NCBI RefSeq assembly: GCF_905220365.1
Contig: NC_061129.1
Span: 11,842,803-11,906,802, forward strand
Source of the DNA: Vanessa cardui
Taxonomy: Eukaryota > Arthropoda > Insecta > Lepidoptera > Nymphalidae
Reading direction: 5' to 3'
DNA: 64,000 nucleotides
Shown here: in pieces, positions 1 to 11,032 of the stretch
Layout of the letters: each line of letters starts with the position of its first letter
Position numbering within the stretch: the stretch's first letter is position 1
Program-made: the position numbers and the translations under genes
Notes under the pieces: generated by a model
Told to the model about the DNA's origin: nothing
Database searches by the model: none
What the model saw: the letters and a program-made list of their open reading frames with translations, nothing else

Positions 1-556
1 CGCGCTAGCTCTAAGTTGTCATTAATATACGTACATATTAAATACAGTCCATACCAAAATATTTAAACAATCCTTTATTTTTAAAAATATAAGCGTGTTC
101 ATTTTCATTTTTGTATAACAAAAAATATTGTTGTCGCAAACATTTCTTTAGTTTTTTTTCTCGTACTGCCGTGTAAGTAGGTTTTATAAATACCACAACA
201 CCCTATAATTGATAGAATTCAAGTTCTGAACCTAAATTGGGAATATATTTGTATTAACAACTGTAATAGCGCTAAAACCTGTGTATATGGGTATACACTT
301 TACCAGATAATATAAATTAATAATAATAAATGAAATGTATTGATATTATTTAAAATCAGAATTCATTTGGCAACGCTATTCATTTGTGATTACATTAATA
401 AATGTGTAAATTTGGCTTCTTTCTTCAGACTACTCATATCATTGTCCGTAACAAGACAGGGTATATAATTGAGAATTTTAAATACGTCATCAAAAATACA
501 TAGTAAGGACACTAAAAGATAGGCTTTTAATATGTCATATTTCACTTTTTTTATAG

Positions 557-1194
557 ACAAATGCTTCGTGAATTGATCCCAGCGGATCTGATTAAACTCC
601 AAAGCTCAGCTGACTGGAAACGAGCGATAGTAGCCTCCTACAACCAGGACGCTGGAATGACACCAGAGGACGCCAAGATCACTTTCCTCAAGGTCATATA
701 CCGGTGGCCGACGTTCGGTTCCGCATTCTTCGAAGTTAAGCAGACCACGGAACCGAATTATCCAGAACTGCTACTCATTGCCATCAACAAGCACGGTGTC
801 AGCTTAATACACCCTCAGTCAAAGGTAAACAGCTATTTTTCAATTTATCATATTATTATTTATTTACTGTTTTAGAATATTCAATATGTTAAGATAGCTT
901 TCCGTATAAATTCAAATATATACATATATTTAAGGAACCTATTAAAACCTCCTTTAACTAATTTTATTGGTAATTTTGTAATTTCAGGATATTCTGGTCA
1001 CACATCCGTTTACAAGGATTTCGAATTGGTCATCTGGCAACACATACTTCCACATGACCATCGGTAACCTCGTTCGAGGTTCGAAGCTCCTCTGTGAGAC
1101 ATCGCTCGGATACAAAATGGACGATTTGCTCACGTCGTATATTTCCCTCATGCTTACTAACATGAATAAACAACGATCCATGCGAGTAAAATAA
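557..1194 (+). CDS. ck: Myosin VIIa, C-terminal end (partial, last two exons)
   Basis: Exons 557-824 and 988-1194 (stop TAA at 1192-1194) are joined in phase 0 across a GT-AG intron; the first is preceded by a TTTTTTATAG acceptor. The 157 residues match the F3 lobe of the second MyTH4-FERM module of myosin VIIa. Recognisable blocks are WPTFGSAFFEVKQTTEPN, LLIAINKHGVSLI, NTYFHMTIGNLVRGSK and GYKMDDLLTSYI, and the protein ends in a short basic tail. In the family this tail binds cargo and membrane partners and back-folds on the motor; myosin VIIa works in actin-based protrusions and hearing organs (crinkled in Drosophila). The motor, neck and first MyTH4-FERM lie left of the window. The window's first 556 bases are therefore probably an intron of this gene. 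Identity is secure; the gene symbol follows the fly name. Confidence 0.93.
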
Positions 1195-2524
1195 ATAAAT
1201 TATTGAGGATCTCGAACGATAAAAAATACGTATAAAATTGAACTGTTATTTTTTTAACGCGTAGTGATAAGTTCTCTCGCTTTTTGGCGGAATATTTAAT
1301 ATCTGTGGTTGCTTGAATAAATTTACCGTTTAGTGCTACGGAGTGTGTGCGATACAAATTAAAATTTATACGATATTAACAATCGCATTTCAATATATAC
1401 ACATCACATTATATACCAGTTAATTTGTTAAAGAAAATAGTACCGCTTATGGGTAACATCAATTTATACTGAGTCTAAGGAATTGTATGAAAAATATATT
1501 TATATACTTCTTATAAATAATCCGTCCAGAATGAGATATATTCTTATTAAAAATTAATATTAATATATTATCTACGAAAAATATTCCAATACCTAATTTT
1601 TTTATCGAACGTATTAACGATTTTAATTTTAGTACAATAATTTTGATATTAACGATATAAACAAATTTAGAAAATAATATTTAAGTTATACGATATAGGA
1701 TATGTACACGTTTCTATGATAAAGCCGAAACATCTCGTCCTATATCTTGAGTTATATATCTATAATAACCCAATTTTTCTCGTATTATGCGACATTGTGT
1801 ATATTAATATAAGGAAAGATCTGTTATTTCTATCTCTATAATCGGTTATGGTTGAATTACGTGAATATTTGGATTTCGTTTTGATGTCTGGAAGTGGCAT
1901 AACTACATATAACATGGCCCCCAAATATTTTTATGATTCGTAAAAATGTTGCTTATATTTTCAGTAAGCATTTCTTGGATATACCGTTTTTCTTTGTTTT
2001 ATTATATAACTGCATGCTAATGAGAAGGCCCTCTGATATAGAGGGACGTGGGGGCCTTGTTATTTTACTAGTAAAACCACTAGAACAATTGCTGATAAAT
2101 GCTATTTTTTTTTAATAAAACTGTTAATTATCGGACATAAAAATGATTAAACATTAATTTTGAATGAAGTACTTAAAAGGTTCGCGCGTAATTGATTTCA
2201 GCTACAAAATTTGAATAATAATGTAATTTGAGGTTGTTTACGAAACCGCCTTAACGAAGTTAGCGTTGACATTTATAAATTGATTTCTCATTAACGCTAT
2301 TATAATGCTATTCACTTACAACTTACCAGCATAAACAAATTATATTTATTTGTATTAGCTAAGAAATATATATTGTAAAATTATCGATGTTATGCCATGA
2401 GTTCGGAGACAATATTCCTTTGTTTTATATTTTGCTTAAAAATAAATGTGGTATTTGTGAGTGGTTGTAAACATGAGTCACAATGATGTCTGCCTTTTAT
2501 TTACCCCTGTTTATTCAATGACTA
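1195..2524. other. Downstream region of myosin VIIa
   Basis: AT-rich sequence holding the 3' UTR and downstream flank of the myosin VIIa gene. I see no coding potential and no repeat that I recognise. A 183-nt open frame at 1933-2115 has no protein-like features. Confidence 0.5.
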
Positions 2525-3517
2525 TTAAGGGGACTACAGGAGCTAATTGCCCTTGAGAATCACGCGCACACACTTACACTAACGACAAAAACGGCATGTC
2601 CCCGCGCGCACTACGCTTAGCGAGGCGGCGAGGTTACGCCTGAATATTCCAATAGATGGCGCCGAACCGCCGCGCGCCGCGCCGAGCGAAAGCGAAGCGA
2701 AGTCAATTCTATCAATTCTATCAATCACAGATTTCATAAAAATAGACAGGACAACAGAATTATTTTAATTTCTTTGTGTCATTTAAAAAATTATGATAAA
2801 ATTAAACTGAATTAATTAAACTTAAATTATTATTATTTTATGTACAAAAAATAGTTAATTTAAACATTTTTTTCTTTAATTTTTACTGTATCAATTCAAT
2901 TAGTTGTAATACTAAATATTAAATCGTACCTATTTTTAAATTTTGTAAGTTTGTTAAGCGATTTATTAAATAAAATTAGAACTGTTCGTAATTTGTACAT
3001 TGACAAAAAGCGTAGAGTTTGTTCGTTTTACTAATATCGGTACACAAAGAAAAAAAATTAAGTTAAAAAAGTCAGCATCAAAAAGTTACTATAAAAATAA
3101 TATCGTCAAGTCGGTTTAGTAGAATTATTGGTTAACTCGGTCAATCACAGTGGGTTTAGTCATAAATCTCATAAAAATAGTTTGGATATTAGAATTATTT
3201 GTATTGTTTTTGACTGATATTTGAAATAAAACTGATTCAATTAAATTCAAATATTTTTATTTATTTTTGGTTTAACAAAAAAACAAATAAATTTCGTTTC
3301 AATTTTTTTATTAAAATTTTTTTTTAATTATTCGTTCGTCGTCGTTCGTTATTAAAATATCTTGGATACTTGCAATCAATATTTCACCCACTTTCACTGA
3401 AGCTACGAGCTAAAATTTTTCAATTGATACTAATTCCAATCTTTAAAAAATATTGAATTACGTATATGACACTTCTAAATATTTTAGTTCTTTGGTTCAC
3501 AACAATTACATATTTCA

Positions 3518-3606
3518 AGATGGCCCAGTGGGTAGAACGCGCGCATCTTATTGCGGGTTCAAACCCAGGCAAGCACCACTAAATATTCATGTGATGTGCT
3601 AATTTG
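3518..3606 (+). repeat. tRNA-derived SINE head fragment
   Basis: This is the first about 90 bp of the SINE seen elsewhere in the window: AGATGGCCCAGTGGG, the B-box-like GCGGGTTCAAACCCAGGC, then CACCACTAAATATTCATG. The body is missing and the A-to-B-box spacing is shortened. It lies inside the TTAA element. Confidence 0.75.
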
Positions 3607-3847
3607 TATTTATTTATTTTTTTATTATTAAATTTCATCCATACATAACTATATTTCCTATTATAAACAAAATTGATAAAAATAAACTCTAACGTAATAG
3701 AAATAGCTTCCGTGTTATTTTTTTTCGATTTTCTTAATTCTGAAAAAATAAATGCACAGTTGTTAGGAATTAAATTTTAATAATTATGAAATACATATAT
3801 AAATTTATATTTTTAAATATAGTCCTTTAAAAATAATAAAATTTTAG

Positions 3848-3922
3848 TTCAGAGTGCGGGGATCGAACCCGCACATTCTTCTTGGACTTGCTTGCATTGA
3901 CCAAATACTCCATGGTGACTGT
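3848..3922 (-). repeat. tRNA-like fragment (probable SINE head or tRNA relic)
   Basis: On the minus strand a TGGTCAAT segment is followed about 30 nt later by a strong B-box, GTGCGGGTTCGATCCCCGCAC, with a perfect T-arm stem. I could not fold a full cloverleaf, so a functional tRNA gene is not supported. It lies inside the TTAA element. Confidence 0.35.
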
Positions 3923-4784
3923 AAGAAATCTGTCGAAAAATCTGATTCTATGCGAACTAATTGCATTGTTTTTAATAAATGTTTCCAATAATCATTATTT
4001 ATAATATATATATATATATATATATGTTTACTAATTAAATACTCTTACCTTTTCATATTATCTTTCATATGTTCGGCTTTTTAATTTATATGAACGTTTT
4101 TTAGTTTTCTTCACAGATTGTACTTTATTTCCTATGTTTACAAAATTAAACTTTATAAAAATAACTTAACAAAAAAATAAATAGCTAACTACAACTAGAC
4201 TATTTTAACTTAATATATTTATTTACAAAAAAGAATAATATTCGACAATTAATTTACAATTAAAATTACTCAAAAATAAAATCTACGAGATTTTATTCGC
4301 AACGATGCGGTGAAAAGAGCGACACGTCTGTATAGCAACAGGCCTCGGCCGGCAGTGTCTGTACGAGGCGCTCACGCACACATGCTTACGCATTTTGGTC
4401 GAAAATAAGAAAATCTGATTTAAAAAAAATCTATTGATTTTACTAAATAATTATGATAATAAATTTTTAGTATATTGTTTGTAGAATAATCTGACAAAAG
4501 ACCAAAATTATTGAAGGTATATAAGTGTAGTTAAAAAACAAAAAAAGACTTTTTTAGAGGTAACTTTGCGATTTTTTTCTATCGTACCAAATTAATTACA
4601 TCATGTTTTCAACACAATTAATAACTAGCATCTATCCTGAAGATTAACATATATTTTTTTCATTTGGTTTATTGCATTGGATTATATACTTTTTGGCATT
4701 TTAAAACTTGCATTTAGCTCATGTAGTCCCCTTAAACATTATGTTTAAAGTTTAATATTAATATCTATTTATTTTAAAACTAGC

Positions 4785-5037
4785 TGTTACCCCCTTTGCT
4801 TTGGCTTTGCTCTTGACTAGAATATGAATATATTTAAACAAATTAACTTAAAATATTACGTTGATGATTGCTATACAAAGAGGTACTACCTCTGTGTCCA
4901 AAAAGTAGCCTATGTCCTGTCTCAAGCTGTAGACTATTTGTATATCAAATTTTATGTAAATCGTTCCAGTTGTTTTGGCGTGAAAACGAGACAGACTGAC
5001 AGATTTACTTTTGCATTTTTATAATATTATAGTATGG
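4785..5037 (+). repeat. Degenerate interspersed repeat ('actagctgt' type)
   Basis: It begins AACTAGCTGTTACCCCC and contains AAAAAGTAGCCTATGTCCTG, CAAATTTTATGTAAATCG and a GTGAAAACGAGACAGACTGAC-like tail before an AT-rich end. This is the order seen in a very common lepidopteran repeat that I recognise from memory. It directly follows the right end of the TTAA element. Confidence 0.5.
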
Positions 5038-7896
5038 ATATGGATAAGTTATACATTTTTTACATATTTACCCAGTAAAGATCTATGTTAGGAAATATGT
5101 TATAAGTTAATATCGTTTGATCTTCTATCTACAATATTAACTTGACGATCAGTTAAGTCCGCCATAGTTTTCCAATGTGACGTGGTCTTGTCATGTCTTA
5201 TTGGCGACGAAAATTCAATTTTAATCGAGTCCTTTATAGTTTTGGGTACAGAACAATTAAAGTAAAAGCGGGCGATTACAAAAAGTGTTAATTAGACCAA
5301 ACAAAAAATATATATCCGCAATAAAGTCGTGAGAGACTCCCACGGCAGCGCTCCATTCTCGAGTCTCGAAGAATAATGATGCCTCCATTGTCGCAAGCAG
5401 CAGGAAGCCATTTATCTAACATCAGAATATGAGTGTTTAGACCAATTTTGTTTTTGATTTCACATTTTAAATGTTCAATTTTCGGGCCGATCACCTTGTA
5501 ATAGCTGCGTCGCCGCTTGATGTCAATCAACTCGAGCAATCATACTTTTCTGCAAATCTCTAGCTGAACTTATAATACTTATTTACACAAATGGTTTTTT
5601 TCTCAAGTATTTTAATGTTTGTCGAGGTTTAAATCGATAAAAATAAGATAGATATTGATATTTTTAATCTTGAATCTACTTATGAATCAAATCATCTATT
5701 CTCAGCAGCTTCTCATATAGCATTCAGCATTATAGCGATTGTAATTTCAGTAGTTCGGGATGGCCAAAATAATATTATCGTTTTACAATGATGCTTCAAT
5801 CTCTCTATCTTTTGTAAGAATGCCCCACGCTATAGTCCAATTGTTTTATAATGACAGCTCAATAATATTTAAAATAAGAAATAGTGTTACATGCCAGAAC
5901 TAAATGCTATGCCATATAAAATAATATTAATTACAGTTTTACAAATTATTGATCAATTAATTACAATAATAATTGTATATTATAAGTAAATTCAATAGCT
6001 CCTGCTATATTAATAATATGCAATAATAATGTGATATAAATTATGATATATGTATAATCAAATGTCATAAAACTGTATTGAAGGCTAAGGTTACTCTCGT
6101 AACACGATACAACTTTTTTATTTTTTTAATGAATCGTAAAGAAAATAATACCCATTTTATCGAGTAAATACACATAAAAAAAACCAATTAGGTACCTAAA
6201 ATCAACCAAAATAAATAGTTATATATATATGCATGCGTATTATTTTTATTACTAATAAATTATACCACGGATACAATGAGAGGACTAGCCGTAGTGTTCA
6301 GCATAATACGTAGATAATTACTTGTATAACAATTATCTTTTGTTCAACTATGAAGGAAACAGACTTAATAGCCTCATAGAATGATAATCTTGATAGAAAA
6401 ATCACTTCCATATCCGTATTAGATCGCGAAAATCTACGCTTAATTAAAAGTCTATTTTAGTTACATTATTTAATTGTAATTGATACTTACATATCAATAA
6501 ATTTTTATTTAAGATTCCATCATGTTAATTCTTCTCTCACAGCAGCGTTTAGATCCAAGGGTTTGATGGTATTTATATAATCGAATTGTAGAGCAGAGGT
6601 TTGATGTTTTTGGACTTGCGTTTATCATAACTCATAACAAAGTTACCTTTTTACACAATCTCAAAATTTTAAATGAAACTACATTAATAAAACGTTAAAT
6701 TTAATTTTTATAGGTCTAAGAACGGTTTTGGTAAACTTGGATACTATTAACACAATATAAAAGGTTATTGAAAATAAGAAACAAATAATATAAAATGTCT
6801 GTTTTATTTTCAATATTGGTTAACTGTTGGTAGTATTTGTTGTTGGATGGTAACATTTGTAACGTTTTGAACGTAAGCTACGTTATATTTTTAAGGGTTC
6901 AAAAATCTCCAACGATATTTCGATTTTGAATTGAATTGAAATTTGACATGATATATTAATTTACTATAATACATTAAATTAAAAGAGATTACCGTTATAT
7001 TAAGCCATAGTAACTCAATAAAATTATAAGTTCCCACGGCAGATGACATGTTGGAAAACACGAGCACAGCTGAACTTTTCCCACACTCTGCATATCTTGC
7101 TTTCATACTCGTACATCAGACCGAATGTAAAAACCATAGACAATGATTCAATTGTGAGCACATTGCTTTCTCACAGCCCCCTCTTAGATATAATCGTTGC
7201 GATTAATTAGTAGCAGGTAAATGACCACTAACTGTTCCGGGTCTCCGAAATGGCAAAGGAAGCAGCGTCTTTACCACCAAAGTATCACTGAGAAAGTATC
7301 TCAACTACCAGGATCCATGAAACAGGATGTTTGTTTTAAATTTCTTCAAGACAATGCAGATTTTTTCAAAGAACAATGCATTTTTTGCATCAATGAAGTA
7401 AATGAATAGGCGTTGTCATTGCGTCACAGTTTCTTTGATACGTCATTAATGATCGCAATTTTATTGAGCGGCGACGATTAAAACGGAACTTTTTTCTCTT
7501 TGAATGTCTCTGGCGGATCTTTTCAATTGTTAATATGAATTGGTTTTTACGTTAAGTATAATATTATTATTTTACCATCTCTTATAATCGATTATTTTAT
7601 CAGGCTAGTGATAAGCTGTAAGGCATAATTATGATTCGAATTTATTACTTAAAGCTGAAAATTACTCATTTTATAAAATACATTTTCACTTACAGTATTC
7701 TAATTTAGACTCGGATAAATGCACTAAGATGTAGGAGGCTGTTTATTGATGATTTGACATGTCTAACGCGTTATGTATATTTGAATGAAAAATTTTAAAC
7801 AGATTATGTTTTTCTGCATGAAGGACGAACGATCCACTTTACTTTTTATTTGGGCATTTGTATTATGTATTAGTAGCCACAATGTTCGTATTAGGA
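5038..7896. other. Intergenic, no supported gene
   Basis: AT-rich sequence. A minus-strand open stretch of 83 codons (5288-5539) is more protein-like than its surroundings but has no ATG at its beginning and no family that I recognise. A consensus-like TGTGAGAAA (minus, 7167-7175) is probably chance. Confidence 0.4.
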
Positions 7897-7954
7897 AAGG
7901 CAGGTGCAAAGGATTCTCATCAATGCGATGAGAATCCTTTGCTGGTCCTGCCTT
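7897..7954. repeat. Hairpin: 16-bp perfect arms, 5-nt spacer, extended stem
   Basis: Arms 7906-7921 and 7927-7942 are exact reverse complements with a 5-nt spacer. Pairing continues outward with gaps through GGCAGG/CCTGCC to about 7897 and 7954. The flanks are unremarkable. Confidence 0.8.
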
Positions 7955-8640
7955 GCCTGCGACGAGCTTGCACAAAGCTCTACCACCAAGTGGGTTTATA
8001 TATAACGTTAAAACAATTAGGTATTAAGTGAATTGACAATAAAGTGTTACCAATTAAGTAACCAGACATTAGTAACCGAAGTAAGTACCTATAATTTGAT
8101 GTTATTTTTAGATTTCTCGAATGATTCATTTCGCCACAAAAAGTAATACGACAATGGGTTGGTAAATATATTTTTATCATTATGTATATCTGTGATGGAA
8201 GTTTCGAGACTAACAACTTGTAACGATTACGGATTAAAAAATTAAGGTGGACTACGTGGGAAAATATTTCAGGTCATTATTAATCCATTTATTTTAGCTA
8301 TTGTTATATTTTAGTAGAATATGAATATTCATTTAAATAAGCATAAATCAGTTTTTAAATTATAATAAATGTGTTTCACCAGATTCGTTTGTTTATATTC
8401 CTTACACTACGATAAATAACCTAATAAATAAATGTAGAATGAGCTGGCAGGAAGCCTAGCCTGGATGGATACCAAACATTCGTCGATTGTTTTACCAGCA
8501 AACATAAATACTTTGTTATGATGTCCCGGTTTTTGTGGTGAGCTGAGAGGGCCCAGTGGTTAGGACACATGCATGTTAACCGATGTTTGCGGGTTCAAAC
8601 CCAGGCGAGTCCCACTGAATATTAAAGTGTTTAATTTGTA

Positions 8641-8701
8641 TTTATCGTCTACCCATACCCATAACCCCTAATATGGGTTATGGGTATGGGTAGACGATAA
8701 A
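8641..8701. repeat. Perfect palindrome, 27-bp arms, 7-nt spacer
   Basis: Arm 8641-8667 is the exact reverse complement of 8675-8701, with CTAATAT between. It is immediately followed by a (GAA)n tract, 8702-8724. Confidence 0.97.
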
Positions 8702-8721
8702 TGAAGAAGAAGAAGAAGAAG

Positions 8722-8787
8722 AAGGTTTGGAACATATTCCACCACGCTGTTTCTATAAACAGCGTGGTGGAATATGTTCCAAACCTT
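8722..8787. repeat. Perfect palindrome, 31-bp arms, 4-nt spacer
   Basis: Arm 8722-8752 is the exact reverse complement of 8757-8787. The right arm is ordinary SINE sequence (CAGCGTGGTGGAATATGTTC), so the left arm is an inverted copy of it. Confidence 0.97.
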
Positions 8788-9321
8788 CTCCTCAAAGGGA
8801 GAGGAGGCCTTAGCCCAGCAGTGGGAAATTTACAGGCTGTTGCTTGTTGATGTCCCGGTTTTTATGGTATCAGCACAATAATTTTTGGCGGTGCATTGGT
8901 GTTGTATGGAGTGGTTTATATTTATTGGAATGTAATGTTATACAATCGAACTGATTCACCTTATCTTGAAAAAAAATCTGATTGCCTCGATATGAAGCAC
9001 GTGTAAGAAAGATTTGCACCACGTTGTCTTAGTAAAAACTAAATATGCTAGTAGTACACCATTGCAAAGTTCTTGCTTTACTCATAATAAAGTAGCTAAA
9101 ACGTCAATGTATTTTATAACGATATACACAGTCAACTCAGCTGCAATAACTTTGTAACATGATAAAAAAATGTTGTTGTTATAATTACAGAAATTTCGTG
9201 AATATTTCAAATTTTGAATGCTTCGGTCTTATCCGCTAAAGAAGGTCAACGTAACATTTAAAATTGTCAACTGATCGTTTCATGAAATTCTAGACAATTT
9301 GACTTCATTCATTCTTCATTT

Positions 9322-9543
9322 GACAACCTCCGTGGTCGAGTGGTGTGTACCGGTTTTCATGGGTACGCCACTCTGAGGTCCCAGTTTCGATTCCCAGCCG
9401 AGTCGATGTAGATTACCATTAGTTTTCTATGTTGTCTTGGGTCTGGGTGTTTGTGGTACCGTCGTTACTTCTGATTTCCATAACACAAGTGCTTCAGCTA
9501 CTTACATTGGGATCAGAGTAATGTTGGTGATGTTGTCTCATAT
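9322..9543 (+). mobile_element. Second SINE family, tRNA-derived
   Basis: The head reads GACAACCTCCGTGGTCGAGTGG (A-box-like) with CAGTTTCGATTCCCAGCCGA (B-box-like), followed by a body with GTTGTCTTGGGTCTGGGTGT and GTACCGTCGTTACTTCTGAT, ending GATGTTGTCTCATAT. A second copy at 16727-16948 confirms that it is a family. No clear target duplication was found here. Confidence 0.8.
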
Positions 9544-10852
9544 ATTCGGTATGGGCCCCTTTTAGGTGCTAATCGTTTATAAGCAGATTCATAGTACCTA
9601 TCGCTTATGAGATTAAATTAAACATAATCTTATGTTAATAAAAAATGTACTTACATACAATTAAACATGGATGTATATTTTATCGAAAAGGAATGGTAAG
9701 AATCTTAATTGTAATATAAAAGGAATTACTAAGATATTATCACAGAAGCAATTAGGTCATATACTGTAAATATATAACATATTTATTGACTAGTATAAAT
9801 TATATAATATACATACTTATATTGATTTACGTTATTCTGCATAGGCACAACGTAAGGAATACCCACTTAATACATTTTATCTCTATAATTTAGCCTGAAG
9901 AAACTTTATAATAAAAAAGGAAGGAACTGAATAATGATTATTAGTAAGACGGTTAATTAAACATTAAAACAGGATATGGAAAGCCCATTTGGATTAAATC
10001 ATTCCGAACGCTTGCATGTTTACACTCATTATATTACCTCTATTTACTTAAGCATATAATTTTGTATTGTCAAGTGATTTCGTCACTCATCGCGTGTTCG
10101 TACGTCATTATATTATTATTAGTAACATGTCGGTCATTTGTTTTGTTTTATATCGTAACGAAAAAATACTTAAAAAAATATTTTAATTTGTCGCTTAATC
10201 CGAATCAAATATTAATAAAGAAAATTGTATTATATACTTAAATATAATTTATACTGTGTATATATCACTTACGAATTTTGTATGTTTCTATCATTAAAAT
10301 AATTAGAATTAGATTATTAGTACTGGAGTTATTACAAACAATTTTTTTTTAAATAATTTTCGAATATTGCTTTTAAAACATTTAGACTGTACTTACACAC
10401 TCTACAGTTTATTTTTTGACAACGTCTGGTACAGTTCAAATCAATATAATAAAAATAAAGCAGATACTCAAATAACCTATTAATGAAATAATAATTTAGT
10501 TTTCTTTCAAAAAAACTTAATATATTATAATCAAGGAAATTATTAAACTGTTAAAGAAAATATAAGTTATCTCGATCAGTATTGTATATTATCTGAGTAA
10601 ATTTAATGGTAATTTTTAATATTCCATGTATTTTTTTTATTGTGTGAAAAATTTTCAGTTATTATATTTTGGTTGAGATCTTTTACGTATTTCCATACCT
10701 GTACGAGATAATGGGATTGTCTTTATCACTCTCTTTCATAACATTTCAATATTAGAATTCAATTTATGTCTACCGGGCTCAGGTAATTTACTTATTTACA
10801 AAACTAACCAATCCAAAGCTTGAATAGAAAGCTTGGATCTTAACCAAAAACA

Positions 10853-11032
10853 ATATTGGTTTTGGGGCTGTGTGCCCGTCTGGGTGAGCACCACCCACAC
10901 ATCAAATATTCCACATTAGTGAATATTATTTGATGATCGCTATGTATACAAATACGATGAAAACTATTGACTTGGCATTGTTGTATTCCAGTTGGAAGGG
11001 GTGAGTGAGCCCGTGTAACTACAGAAACATAA
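10853..11032 (+). repeat. Truncated SINE-like repeat ('gcccgtctggg' type)
   Basis: It contains GTGCCCGTCTGGGTGAGCACC, a TTGTATTCCAGTTGGAAGGG segment and GAGTGAGCCCGTGTAACTAC. It is a partial copy of the repeat seen nearly complete at 48917-49207; the 3' third is missing. Confidence 0.7.

Larger units (their letters stand above)
2529..4731. mobile_element. Non-autonomous DNA transposon with TTAA target sites (Kolobok/T2-like)
   Basis: The ends are 22-bp inverted repeats (2529-2550 and 4710-4731) matching at 20 of 22 positions and starting GGGGACTACA. Each is flanked by TTAA (2525-2528 and 4732-4735), as expected for a TTAA target duplication. The interior is about 2.15 kb, AT-rich and without a reading frame of any size. 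It has a GC-rich, CpG-rich block near the left end (about 2590-2705) and another near the right (about 4300-4400), and it contains a SINE head and a tRNA-like fragment. TTAA targets are used by piggyBac and Kolobok; a terminus reading TTAAGG plus purines fits the T2/Kolobok type better than piggyBac's CCC start. Boundaries are firm; the superfamily is inference. Confidence 0.7.
8540..8848 (+). mobile_element. Rearranged tRNA-derived SINE with target-site duplication
   Basis: The element starts GAGCTGAGAGGGCCCAGTGG, has the B-box-like GCGGGTTCAAACCCAGGC, and ends with the usual block GAGGCCTTAGCCCAGCAG then TTTACAGGCTGTTGCTTG. It is flanked by 20-bp direct repeats (8520-8539 and 8849-8868) differing at one position, which is clear evidence of retroposition. 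The middle of the SINE (the CTCGTGCTCGGCGG-to-CCACATGTG part) is gone. Two palindromes and a GAA microsatellite sit there instead (listed separately). Confidence 0.9.

Noticed and set aside
3848..3922. Functional tRNA gene
   Set aside because: Only the T-arm/B-box is well formed; acceptor and anticodon arms could not be paired.
2529..4731. piggyBac identity for the TTAA element
   Set aside because: piggyBac ends begin with CCC after TTAA; these begin GGGG, closer to T2/Kolobok. No transposase is present to decide.
5288..5539. 83-codon minus-strand open frame
   Set aside because: Protein-like composition, but it starts right after a stop without ATG and no homologue is recognised; kept only as a remark.
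8820..8828. GTGGGAAA cores in the 3' part of SINE copies as Su(H) sites
   Set aside because: They read AGTGGGAAA where position 1 can be judged; the consensus needs a pyrimidine there. Shared by descent, not by selection.
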